Positions 35,272 to 42,918 of a DNA stretch of 64,000 bases are shown one piece after another (the stretch's first letter is position 1; every line of letters starts with the position of its first letter). The notes under the pieces were generated by a model. That model saw only the letters and a program-made list of their open reading frames with translations, made no database searches and was not told where the DNA came from. A program made the position numbers and the translations under genes. Source of the stretch: Lutimonas halocynthiae (GTDB taxonomy: Bacteria; Bacteroidota; Bacteroidia; Flavobacteriales; Flavobacteriaceae); the NCBI RefSeq assembly GCF_030409835.1, contig NZ_JAUFQO010000005.1, positions 1-64,000 on the forward strand, in the 5' to 3' direction.

Positions 35272-35407
35272 AACTACTGACAACAACGTATATAAGCAAT
35301 AGCTTCAATTCGTAACACAACGAAAATCAAAGTAAGAATAAACAAATAGAAGTAAATCAACGCTCGTGTAAGAGCTACTGCTCATGCCCAATACGTTGTT
35401 CTTAATA
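35272..35407 (+). repeat. attC-like site (GCAATAGCTT subtype)
   Basis: Left box AACTACTGACAAC pairs 9 of 13 with the box at 34677. Arms GTATATAAGCAATAGC and GAGCTACTGCTCATGCCC. The right box GTTGTTCTTAATA is at 35395-35407. Confidence 0.82.
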
Positions 35408-35420
35408 CAAGACAAAAGAA

Positions 35421-36488
35421 ATGACGCTTGCAGATTTAGGGTATAACATAGGTTTTGAAGACTACCGAAAAGAACAGAATCTTAGTTCATTTGGAGTTGG
35501 ACGAGTCATTTCCGAACACAAGGAAAGGTATGTTGTAAAAACTACCGAAAAAGAATATGAGGCAGAGATAATCGGGAATTTACGATTTTCGGCTCATAAT
35601 AGGTCTGATTTTCCTGCTGTTGGTGACTGGGTTTCGATTTCTGAATATGATGACAATAAAGCACTTATTCATTCTGTCTTTCCAAGAGAAACTATTATTG
35701 AAAGACAAGCGGTTGGGAAACAGAGCGAGAAACAAATTATAGCAACAAATATTGATTATGCCTTTATTGTGCAAGCGGTTGACCGGGATTTTAACATTAA
35801 CCGAATAGAAAGATACCTGACAATTTGCTATACATCAAATGTAGTACCGATTATCATTCTCAATAAGATAGACTTAATAGATGATACAGAATTAACAGAG
35901 TTGGTTTCTAAAGTTCAAGAACGAATAAAGCAAGTACCTGTAATTACAATAAGTAATGAAACCTTAAATGGTATTGAAAAACTCAAAGAGAATATCAAAA
36001 AAGGAAAAACTTATTGCTTGTTAGGTTCATCGGGAGTGGGAAAATCAACTCTTTTGAACAATCTTTCAGGTAAACAATTAATGAAAACTAATACAATTAG
36101 TGTAAGTACAAACAAAGGGCGACATATTACAAGCCATAGGGAATTGTTAGTTCTTGAGAATGGCGGAATTCTAATTGACAATCCAGGAATGAGAGAAGTT
36201 GGAATTGCGGATTCAACAGAAGGATTGGAGACGACATTTGAAGCAATAACTGATCTATCCAGAGGCTGTAAATTCAAGGACTGTACACATACTTCAGAAA
36301 TTGACTGTGCTGTTTTAGCAGCAGTTGACAGGGGAGAAATTAAAAAAAGTTTTTATGATAACTATCTAAAGATTGAACGTGAAAAAGAACATTTTGAATC
36401 GTCAGTTGCAGAAAGACGTAAAAAGGATAAAGATTTTGGGAAAATGATTAAGTACTTTAAGAATACTAAAAAATCAAATAAATACTAA
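35421..36488 (+). CDS. rsgA: Ribosome small-subunit-dependent GTPase A (RsgA)
   Basis: A 355-residue circularly permuted GTPase: N-terminal OB fold (about 20-110), GTPase motifs in permuted order (LNKID, then GSSGVGKST with K208, then DNPGMRE), and a C-terminal zinc knuckle (CKFKDCTHTSEIDCAV). RsgA helps mature the 30S subunit. It is odd to find this housekeeping-type protein in a recombination cassette; it is likely a second copy or a variant with acquired role. Stop codon overlaps the next left box. Confidence 0.93.
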   Translation: MTLADLGYNIGFEDYRKEQNLSSFGVGRVISEHKERYVVKTTEKEYEAEIIGNLRFSAHNRSDFPAVGDWVSISEYDDNKALIHSVFPRETIIERQAVGKQSEKQIIATNIDYAFIVQAVDRDFNINRIERYLTICYTSNVVPIIILNKIDLIDDTELTELVSKVQERIKQVPVITISNETLNGIEKLKENIKKGKTYCLLGSSGVGKSTLLNNLSGKQLMKTNTISVSTNKGRHITSHRELLVLENGGILIDNPGMREVGIADSTEGLETTFEAITDLSRGCKFKDCTHTSEIDCAVLAAVDRGEIKKSFYDNYLKIEREKEHFESSVAERRKKDKDFGKMIKYFKNTKKSNKY

Positions 36489-36562
36489 GCACAACAATGT
36501 GTAAAAATGATTGCCACACTGCGGGATGGCATCGCTTCTTACACTGAACGTTGTGTACAAAT
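36483..36562 (+). repeat. Short attC-like site (about 80 bases)
   Basis: Left box TACTAAGCACAAC is 11 of 13 complementary to the box at 35395 and contains the rsgA stop codon. Arms AATGTGTAAAAATGATTGCC and GGCATCGCTTCTTACACTG. The right box begins GTTGTGTAC at 36550. A compact, classical-looking site. Confidence 0.83.
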
Positions 36563-36571
36563 TGGCTACGT

Positions 36572-36592
36572 TACCAAGATTTGGTACATTTG
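36572..36592 (+). promoter_or_regulatory. ParD-type operator overlapping a -7 box
   Basis: TACCAA-GAT-TTGGTA (36572-36586) overlaps TACATTTG (36585-36592), a match to TAnnTTTG. The same palindrome and overlap occur at 21495, upstream of the related parD gene. Confidence 0.65.
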
Positions 36593-36610
36593 AGTATAAT
36601 TTTAGTCAAA

Positions 36611-36853
36611 ATGGGAAAAAACACATCAATATCACTCGGAAATCATTTTGAAGATTTTATCAGAGAAGAGGTTAATTCTGGTAGATATGGTTCAGTTAGC
36701 GAAGTTATTCGGTCTGCTTTGAGACTTTTAGAGCGTGAAGAAAAAAAGGAAAGAGAGCTTATTAAAGCTCTTGATATTGGAGAGAAAAGCGGATTTGTTG
36801 AGAATTTCGACCCAAAACAAAATCTGACTGAATTACATCGCAGACACTTATGA
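36611..36853 (+). CDS. parD: ParD-family antitoxin
   Basis: An 80-residue RHH antitoxin (GKNTSISLGNHFEDFIREEV, SGRYGSVSEVIRSALRLLE), closely related to the one at 21533. It overlaps the toxin start by four bases (ATGA). Expected to repress its own promoter at the palindrome 36572. ATG 36611 chosen from the conserved N-terminus. Confidence 0.9.
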   Translation: MGKNTSISLGNHFEDFIREEVNSGRYGSVSEVIRSALRLLEREEKKERELIKALDIGEKSGFVENFDPKQNLTELHRRHL

Positions 36854-37152
36854 GTAAAATCAAATACGGAATAAGTAAACAAGCGATTAACGATTTAAAT
36901 GATATTTGGGCCTATACTTTTAATAAATGGTCTAAAGAGCAAGCGGATAGATATTACGACTTAATAATAGGAGAGATTGAATTTATTGCGGACAATTATC
37001 TAATTGGTAAGTCCGCTGAACAAACTCGAAAAAACTATCGAGTAACGAAAATCAAATCGGATCTGATTTTTTACAGAAAAGTCGAAAATGAAATTGTTGA
37101 AGTCGTTAGAATTCTGCACCAGAGAATGGATATTAAAAAACGGCTGAAATAA
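36850..37152 (+). CDS. parE: ParE-family toxin
   Basis: A 100-residue ParE toxin (QAINDLNDIWAYTFNKWSKEQ, DRYY, SDLIFYRKVENEIVEVVRILHQRMD), highly similar to the one at 21774. It would inhibit gyrase and form a type II module with the upstream antitoxin. Two closely related ParDE cassettes in one array could act as duplicated stabilisers. Confidence 0.9.
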   Translation: MSKIKYGISKQAINDLNDIWAYTFNKWSKEQADRYYDLIIGEIEFIADNYLIGKSAEQTRKNYRVTKIKSDLIFYRKVENEIVEVVRILHQRMDIKKRLK

Positions 37153-37156
37153 AAAA

Positions 37157-37291
37157 ATCTGCACACCACAAAGGGTATAAGCAATAGCTTTAATTCGTAA
37201 CAAAACGAAAACCAAAATAAGAACAAACAAATAGAAATAAATCAACAATGGGGGAGAGCTACTGCTCATATCCACACCGTTGTATGCCATT
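37157..37291 (+). repeat. attC-like site (GCAATAGCTT subtype)
   Basis: Left box ATCTGCACACCAC pairs 10 of 13 with the box at 36550. Arms AAAGGGTATAAGCAATAGC and GAGCTACTGCTCATATCC. Right box GTTGTATGCCATT (37279-37291). Confidence 0.82.
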
Positions 37292-37300
37292 TGAGAGCAG

Positions 37301-37720
37301 CTATGCGAATTGAAGTAACATTGAGTTATAATTATTCTGAACCGTGCCAATAATCATTGATTTATCAGCCTTTAAACCATCAATAATATCTATTTCATTA
37401 AATTCTCTCATATTAGAGTCGCCCCATAAACTGAATTCAATAATTATTGGAGTTAAACGAATCCCTTTTTCCGTTAACAAATAAATATTTTCTTTTTTGT
37501 TATCTGGCACTTTCGTTTTGAAAATCAGTTTATACGATTCTAACAATTTTAATCGTGCAGATAAAATGCTTGGTGCAATCTTTTCATCCGAATCTGAAAT
37601 TTCCTTGAAAGTCTTTTTATGCTTAATTAGCATATCTCTAATAATTAACAAAGACCACTTATCGCCAACAATATCTAACGTAGAAGCGATTGGACAACCA
37701 GAGCGAAATTTATTTTTCAT
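37301..37720 (-). CDS. HxlR-family transcription regulator
   Basis: A 139-residue MarR-like winged helix of the HxlR family (CPIASTLDIVGDKWSLLIIRDML, FKEISDSDEKIAPSILSARLKLLE, YLLTEKGIRLTPIIIEFSLWG). Its gene reads against the array, divergent from the membrane operon at 37809 with two inverted repeats between. Likely regulates that operon and itself. HxlR proteins sense electrophiles or redox compounds. Confidence 0.9.
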   Translation of the reverse strand: MKNKFRSGCPIASTLDIVGDKWSLLIIRDMLIKHKKTFKEISDSDEKIAPSILSARLKLLESYKLIFKTKVPDNKKENIYLLTEKGIRLTPIIIEFSLWGDSNMREFNEIDIIDGLKADKSMIIGTVQNNYNSMLLQFA

Positions 37721-37732
37721 TTTTATTCGATT

Positions 37733-37788
37733 ATTACTATTAATTCGATAGTAATTATTATTTTTGCTTTCATTTCGATAGCAAAAAT
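37733..37788. promoter_or_regulatory. Two inverted repeats between HxlR gene and membrane operon
   Basis: ATTACTAT-N7-ATAGTAAT (37733-37755) and ATTTTTGC-N13-GCAAAAAT (about 37760-37788). Both contain TTCGATAG on the same side. They sit in the divergent promoter region and are candidate HxlR operators. Confidence 0.55.
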
Positions 37789-37808
37789 ATAAAAATAAAT
37801 CAAGAATT

Positions 37809-38510
37809 ATGTTAGCAGGTCACTTTACTACAGCATTAATTGCCAAACAAAAATTCCCTAAAGGAACTCTTTTGTATTTTTTAATGATATCGCAATTGCA
37901 AGATTTTTTGTGGTTTACCTTTCACTATTTAGGTCTTGAACCAACCAATCCGAGTGATGCCTTTGATGCTACTTTAAGCAATATGGTAGTTGATATGGTT
38001 TATAGTCACGATCTACTTCCACTTTTAATTTGGCTTATCGTAGCTTTTACCCTAGGAAAAATATTTTTCAAAAGCACACAAATAGGCTTAGTAAGTGTGG
38101 CTTTGGTGTCAATTCACTTTGTTTTGGATTTCTTTTCAGGACATATGCATCACGTATTTGGTGCAGAAACCATGGAGTTAGGTTTTGGTTTATATGCCTC
38201 TAATCCTTATTTAGCAATTGTTATTGAAGCCTTATTCAGCATTGTAGCACTTTGGTATTTCTTTAAAGAAGAAACTAAAAAGGGAATTAAACGTACCAAA
38301 AAGAATAAAATAAGCATTATGTCTGTATTTGCTTATGGCATTATTTTTATGCTACTCATTGCCACAAAATCTTTTAGAGAGTTATTTGGTATTCCAGAAT
38401 TTGATGTAGGATTTAATACCAATATGCCTACGCTCATTTTTACATACGGAGCAATGCTGTATTGCTTGAATTATTTTGTGCCGAAGTTTACGCTTGATCA
38501 AAAACAATAA
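37809..38510 (+). CDS. Multi-pass membrane protein
   Basis: A 233-residue protein with about six membrane helices. It begins MLAGHFTTALIAKQKFP, a pattern like the N-terminus of YdjM/DUF457-type membrane proteins (GHF.. start), with His-rich turns (HFVLDFFSGHMHH). Function unknown. It forms an operon with the membrane protein at 38515 and is divergent from an HxlR regulator, so it may be an inducible stress or transport function. Confidence 0.7.
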   Translation: MLAGHFTTALIAKQKFPKGTLLYFLMISQLQDFLWFTFHYLGLEPTNPSDAFDATLSNMVVDMVYSHDLLPLLIWLIVAFTLGKIFFKSTQIGLVSVALVSIHFVLDFFSGHMHHVFGAETMELGFGLYASNPYLAIVIEALFSIVALWYFFKEETKKGIKRTKKNKISIMSVFAYGIIFMLLIATKSFRELFGIPEFDVGFNTNMPTLIFTYGAMLYCLNYFVPKFTLDQKQ

Positions 38511-38514
38511 GGTA

Positions 38515-39312
38515 ATGATTGAAGGAGTATTAAATTTTATTAAGGAATTAAAAATTCGGAATGAATACTTATTTTATTTTGGTTTGTTCTGCTTATCTCT
38601 TTCAATAATATTTATCGTTTTAACCAAACTTACAACTACCCAGGTTCACGGAGTAAACGCTTGGTTCAAGCCTTTCAAATTTGCAGTATCAATAGGCTTA
38701 TTTTCTTGGACTATGGCTTGGTACTGCCATTATCTATCCGATTTTAATGTAACACCTTTTAATTGGACAGTAATTACATTGTTCGGTTTTGAACTTATAT
38801 ATATTATTTTTCAAGCATCAAAAGGACAATTGTCTCACTTCAATATTAGCACACCAACATATTCACTTCTATATTCGTTAATGGGGTTAGTAGCAACACT
38901 AGTTACACTATATACTGCTTATATTGGCTTGTTATTTTTCACACAGTCTTTTCCAAATTTACCTAGATATTACGTTTGGTCAATTCGTTTGGGAATCTTG
39001 ATTTTTGTTATTTTTTCATTTGAAGGTGGTTTAATGGGTTCTCGGATGAATCATAGTGTTGGAGCTATCAATGATAATTCGAATTGGTGGATTGTAGGTT
39101 GGAGCAAAACTGTAGGTGATTTAAGAGTCTCGCACTTCATTGGAATGCACGCTTTACAACTTTTACCGTTGCTATCATTCTATGTTTTTAAAAACACAAA
39201 AATTACTATAATTATTTCAATTTTTTATGGACTTCTTGCAACATCAACATTAGTTCAGGCATTAAACGGAAAACCTATCATTACTCAAAACAAACTAAAA
39301 GAATCGGAATAA
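38515..39312 (+). CDS. Multi-pass membrane protein
   Basis: A 265-residue protein with seven or eight membrane helices ([48 protein letters not shown]). No domain named with confidence. It starts four bases after the stop of the upstream membrane gene, so they are co-translated. ATG 38515 has no upstream competitor in a membrane helix. Confidence 0.7.
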   Translation: [265 protein letters not shown]

Positions 39313-39313
39313 A

Positions 39314-39454
39314 AACTGTATACAATATATAAAAAAAATAGCGGTTTCGGTGCTTAATCGAAATCGCTTTTTTATATTTAACGTCAGTGTTTAATCCGAA
39401 TGTTTCGTGTTTGAAAACCCGCTACTATTCTTATACCAACCGTTGGCTTAATTT
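39314..39454 (+). repeat. attC-like site (AATAGCGGTTTCGG subtype)
   Basis: Left box AACTGTATACAAT pairs 9 of 13 with the box at 37279. The body is almost the same base for base as that of the site at 31325 over about 110 bases. Right box GTTGGCTTAATTT (39442-39454). Confidence 0.83.
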
Positions 39455-39472
39455 GAAAAAAATCATCTTAAA

Positions 39473-39537
39473 GTAAACAGTTGTGTTTACTTATATTATT
39501 TTTTGTCAACACATATGTTTACTTTTATGTACATTTG
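39473..39537 (+). promoter_or_regulatory. Operator and -7 box of mobile mystery operon
   Basis: GTAAAC-AGTTGT-GTTTAC (39473-39490) is an inverted repeat; further GTTTAC copies follow at about 39517 and 39550. TACATTTG (39530-39537) fits the -7 box. The layout fits autoregulation by the helix-turn-helix protein. Confidence 0.55.
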
Positions 39538-39591
39538 TAAGCATATGGGTTTACATTATTTATGTTATATAAACTTAAAGATTTACAAAAA

Positions 39592-40053
39592 ATGAGAAAC
39601 AAGCGAAAACTTTTAATTGAACAACTGGACCAAAAGCTACAGCCATTCTCTGAAGCTAGAAAGGCCCTGGTCCCAGAACGCGGATGGATAAACACAATTC
39701 GAACAACACTAAATATGACAATGGCCCAACTTGGCGCCAAACTAAATATTACAAGACAAGGTGTAAAAAGAATTGAGGAAAGTGAAGCTAATGGTACGAT
39801 AACACTCAATTCCTTACAAGATGTAGCCAAGGTAATGGATTTAAAATTGGTATATGCACTGGTCCCAAAAAATGGGACCATCAACGATTTGATACAATTA
39901 AAAGCAGAAAAGCTGGCCCAAAAAATAGTGTTGCGGACCAATCAAAATATGAAATTAGAGGACCAAGGAATTGGAGATGAAAAGATAAACAAAACCATAA
40001 AGGAACTTGCAGTTGAAATAAAGCGAGAAATGAGAAGGTCATTATGGGATTAG
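39592..40053 (+). CDS. Mobile mystery protein A (HTH antitoxin-like)
   Basis: A 153-residue protein matching the mobile mystery protein A family: N-terminal QLDQKLQPFSEARKALVPERGWI, then an XRE-type helix-turn-helix (MTMAQLGAKLNITRQGVKRIEESEANGTITLNSLQ). It overlaps the Fic-domain partner by ten bases. The pair is found mostly on mobile DNA and is thought to act like a toxin-antitoxin module. ATG 39592 gives the family N-terminus; 39562 is an alternative. Confidence 0.87.
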   Translation: MRNKRKLLIEQLDQKLQPFSEARKALVPERGWINTIRTTLNMTMAQLGAKLNITRQGVKRIEESEANGTITLNSLQDVAKVMDLKLVYALVPKNGTINDLIQLKAEKLAQKIVLRTNQNMKLEDQGIGDEKINKTIKELAVEIKREMRRSLWD

Positions 40054-40640
40054 AATTCGATTATAAAGATGGACAAACACCATTAGACGAGGAAGAAAAG
40101 GAAGGCCTTAAAATAAAGTCAATTACTACTCAAGGAGAACTGGATGAATTTGAGCAATTAAACATTGAAAAGGCAGTCGAATGGACTATTCATACAAAAT
40201 TGAAACCTGAAAATATTTTGACAGAGAAATTTATTAAAAACTTACATAAAAAAATGTATGGTGATGTATGGAAGTGGGCAGGTCAATTTAGAAGAACTGA
40301 AAAAAACATCGGAATTTTATGGACAAAAATTGGAATTGAGTTAAAGAATTTACTGGACGACACAAAGTATTGGATTGAAAACAAAACTTATTCATATGAA
40401 GAAATTGCTATAAGATTTAAACATCGAATAGTATCAATTCATTGTTTTCCCAATGGAAACGGAAGGCACTCAAGAATGATGGCAGATATTATTATGGAAT
40501 CAATATTTGGAGGGGAAATATTTTCATGGCATCAATCAAATATGGTCAAAGCTAACCAAACAAGAAAGCAGTATATAGAAGCCTTAAAAGAAGCTGATAA
40601 TGGAATTATTAAACCATTAATTGAATTTGCAAAAAACTAA
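40044..40640 (+). CDS. Mobile mystery protein B (Fic-domain)
   Basis: A 198-residue Fic protein of the mobile mystery B family. Core motif H133-CFPNGNGRHSR (family HxFPNGNGRH), upstream WAGQFRRTEKNIGI, and C-terminal QTRKQYIEALKEADNG. It would AMPylate a target and be held by protein A. The operon is one cassette. The stop codon TAA is inside the next left box. Confidence 0.9.
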   Translation: MGLEFDYKDGQTPLDEEEKEGLKIKSITTQGELDEFEQLNIEKAVEWTIHTKLKPENILTEKFIKNLHKKMYGDVWKWAGQFRRTEKNIGILWTKIGIELKNLLDDTKYWIENKTYSYEEIAIRFKHRIVSIHCFPNGNGRHSRMMADIIMESIFGGEIFSWHQSNMVKANQTRKQYIEALKEADNGIIKPLIEFAKN

Positions 40641-40768
40641 AGCCAACAACGGGTATGACCAATAGCTTCAATTCTCCACATAACTAAAATCAAAGTAAGA
40701 ACAAACAAATAAAATAAAATGAACATTTGGGGAGAGTTAAGCTCATATCCAATCCGTTGGTAGTAATT
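40635..40768 (+). repeat. attC-like site (GCAATAGCTT subtype)
   Basis: Left box AACTAAAGCCAAC is 11 of 13 complementary to the box at 39442 and includes the stop codon of protein B. Arms GGGTATGACCAATAGC and GTTAAGCTCATATCC. Right box GTTGGTAGTAATT (40756-40768). Confidence 0.83.
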
Positions 40769-40786
40769 AAGAAAACCAGAACTAAA

Positions 40787-41263
40787 ATGAATAAAACATA
40801 CAGAAAAGGTGCTATTGGAGCTTTAACTGACGAATATGAAAAAGCTCTTGAGGAATTAAAAACTTTCCTCATCAAGATTCCTGATGCTGAATTCAAAAAA
40901 GCATATAATAAAGAAGTTGATACCGACTTTCAGTCAGTAAGGAATATAGTTTTGCATATGATTAATTCAGGATATGTTTATGCGAATCATATTAGAATTA
41001 GGTTTGGGAATAATTATGTTGTTCCGAAAATAGAAATTGATAAAACTGAACAAGGAATAGCTGAACTTGAAAAAATGTTTGAATATACAGTTGAAACTTT
41101 TGAAGACAAATGGCATTTGACATTTGACGAATTAATGAATACTATCATCAAAACTTCTTGGACGACCTACGATCTAGAAGCGATTATTGAACACGGAATA
41201 GTTCATATTTTGAGGCACAGGCTTCAAATTGAAAAAATGGTTGTCAAATACAAAATCTTATGA
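40787..41263 (+). CDS. DinB-family protein
   Basis: A 158-residue DinB-superfamily protein: QSVRNIVLHMINSGYVYANHI (first His) and EAIIEHGIVHILRHRLQIEKM (second and third His), the metal set of the fold. Cytoplasmic, of unknown substrate. The third DinB-type cassette in this array. ATG 40787 is 18 bases after the recombination box. Confidence 0.83.
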   Translation: MNKTYRKGAIGALTDEYEKALEELKTFLIKIPDAEFKKAYNKEVDTDFQSVRNIVLHMINSGYVYANHIRIRFGNNYVVPKIEIDKTEQGIAELEKMFEYTVETFEDKWHLTFDELMNTIIKTSWTTYDLEAIIEHGIVHILRHRLQIEKMVVKYKIL

Positions 41264-41279
41264 TGAACAATGGAGAAAT

Positions 41280-41413
41280 AACTACTGCCAACAACGGTTT
41301 TAACCAATAGCTTATTCATTCTCCGAAAAAAAAAGAAAGTAAGAACAAACAAATAAAATAAAATGAACATTTGGGGAGAGCTACTGCTCATGCACAAAAC
41401 GTTGGGCAAAATT
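41280..41413 (+). repeat. attC-like site (CCAATAGCTTATTC subtype)
   Basis: Left box AACTACTGCCAAC is 11 of 13 complementary to the box at 40756. The loop shares AAGAACAAACAAATAAAATA with the site at 40635. Right arm GAGCTACTGCTCATGCAC. Right box GTTGGGCAAAATT (41401-41413). Confidence 0.83.
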
Positions 41414-41415
41414 AA

Positions 41416-42123
41416 ATGAGAATCTTAATAAACATATTTATAATTTTAACTTTTTCAGTTTTTTGGTCGTGTAAAGAAACATCTAATCATGAAAGAATAA
41501 AGGTGACTAGTTATAAAGACACTATTGATAAAGAATCATTTATAAAATCTAGCTATAAGTCCAGAGTTGTTTTGGATAGCGCTTTATCAAAACGAAATCT
41601 AGATTTTATTCAAATTAATGAATCGGATAAAACGGTTTCATTAATGAGTTTATGTGCTTGTGAGAAAAATATTATAAGCAATACATTAAAAATTCAAATA
41701 AGAACTTCATTCCCACCAAAAACTAAACTGAAAGAGTTAGGATTAAAAAATAGTCATCCACCTCCATTTATATCGGAAAAGGGATATGATATTCAGTATA
41801 GATTAATTACTTTTTCTGTCCAAGATTCAATTATTCAAAATGTTCAACTTTTTAAGTTGTCAACAGAGTATCAATTCCAAGGAAAAAATAAAGTACAAGT
41901 GGATCTAGATAAGTTTGTATTAAAACTTAATAAATTCAATTATAGCAGAGCAGATAAGATATTGGGGGAGTTTGAAATAATTGCTTCGTCAGGTTTTGTT
42001 ATCGACGGAGAAAACTCGATTGTTAAGGGTACATTTCACTGTAATAATAACGGAATATATCATTTTAATGATTTAGATTTATTAATAGATCAAACACCTA
42101 CTGAAGGTTTTATTATAAAATGA
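41416..42123 (+). CDS. Lipoprotein of unknown function
   Basis: A 235-residue lipoprotein (VFWS-Cys, residue 18) without a recognised domain. The mature part is mostly beta with a few conserved-looking cysteines (LCACEKN). It may be an outer-membrane protein. Single gene; the start codon is 2 bases from the recombination box. Confidence 0.6.
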   Translation: MRILINIFIILTFSVFWSCKETSNHERIKVTSYKDTIDKESFIKSSYKSRVVLDSALSKRNLDFIQINESDKTVSLMSLCACEKNIISNTLKIQIRTSFPPKTKLKELGLKNSHPPPFISEKGYDIQYRLITFSVQDSIIQNVQLFKLSTEYQFQGKNKVQVDLDKFVLKLNKFNYSRADKILGEFEIIASSGFVIDGENSIVKGTFHCNNNGIYHFNDLDLLIDQTPTEGFIIK

Positions 42124-42133
42124 AGATTTATGT

Positions 42134-42268
42134 AGCTTTGCCCAACAACGGTTTTAACCAATAGCTTATTCATTCTCCGAAACGAAAATCAAACTAAGGA
42201 TCAAACTGAATAAATAAAATCAACATTTAGGGAGATTTAAGCTCATAACCAATACGTTAGCAACAATT
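42134..42268 (+). repeat. attC-like site (CCAATAGCTTATTC subtype)
   Basis: Left box AGCTTTGCCCAAC is 11 of 13 complementary to the box at 41401. The left arm and first 40 bases of loop equal those of the site at 41280. Right arm GATTTAAGCTCATAACC; right box GTTAGCAACAATT (42256-42268). Confidence 0.83.
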
Positions 42269-42283
42269 TAAAAACCAACCGAG

Positions 42284-42796
42284 ATGAATAAAATAATACT
42301 CACATCAATTATCATATTTTTTGCCTGCAGTTCAGTTTTTGGACAATCTAACGATGAAAAATACGTGAAAGATGTTAAATCAATAGATGCAATAATAAAT
42401 GCATATTACGATGTTGTTTCAGGCTCAAGTAGTGAACCATGGGAATTTGAAAGAGATAAATATATTCATTCAGAAAATGCTGTAATCACAAGACTGGACG
42501 AAAATGGAAAAGCTGAATCACATACTCTTGAAGCAGAATATATACCAATCGGATTATCACCAAAAGAGGATTTTTACGAAAAGGAACTTAAAAGAAAAGT
42601 CAGCAAATATGGAAATATAGCTCAAGTTTGGAGTGCTTTTGAAATCCGAACTAACCCAAAAACGGAATCTAATATTAGAGGACTGAATAGTATCCAACTA
42701 CATAATGAAAATGGAAGATGGTTTATTGACAGTTGGACTTGTGAAATGGAATCTGATAAAAATACTATTGTGACTGACTTTTTAAATGAAGAATAA
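42284..42796 (+). CDS. Secreted NTF2/SnoaL-like protein
   Basis: A 170-residue protein with a signal peptide (ending SVFGQ) and one NTF2-like domain (about 30-155: IDAIINAYYDVVSGSS ... AQVWSAFEIRTNPKT ... GRWFIDSWTCE). It resembles SnoaL/DUF4440-type proteins. Periplasmic; no catalytic residues can be assigned. Single gene of its cassette. Confidence 0.78.
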   Translation: MNKIILTSIIIFFACSSVFGQSNDEKYVKDVKSIDAIINAYYDVVSGSSSEPWEFERDKYIHSENAVITRLDENGKAESHTLEAEYIPIGLSPKEDFYEKELKRKVSKYGNIAQVWSAFEIRTNPKTESNIRGLNSIQLHNENGRWFIDSWTCEMESDKNTIVTDFLNEE

Positions 42797-42798
42797 AA

Positions 42799-42884
42799 AA
42801 CTTTTGCTAAGGTCTGTGCCAAGCCGTAAACTAACGCATATTAACCCGTAACTGACGGTTATACGAGACCGCCGTAGCCAATTC
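42799..42884 (+). repeat. Degenerate short attC-like site
   Basis: Left box AACTTTTGCTAAG pairs 10 of 13 with the box at 42256. Arms CTAACGCATATTAACCCGT and ACGGTTATACGAGACC follow, and the right box is a decayed GTAGCCAATTC (about 42874-42884) that lost one T of GTT. Confidence 0.6.
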
Positions 42885-42918
42885 AAAGAAACGAATAATT
42901 AACATAAATAAGGTTGAC

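Noticed and set aside
39562-39591. Upstream ATG for mobile mystery protein A
   Set aside because: The family N-terminus starts with the short basic stretch at 39592; the extra ten residues are not typical, though I cannot exclude them.
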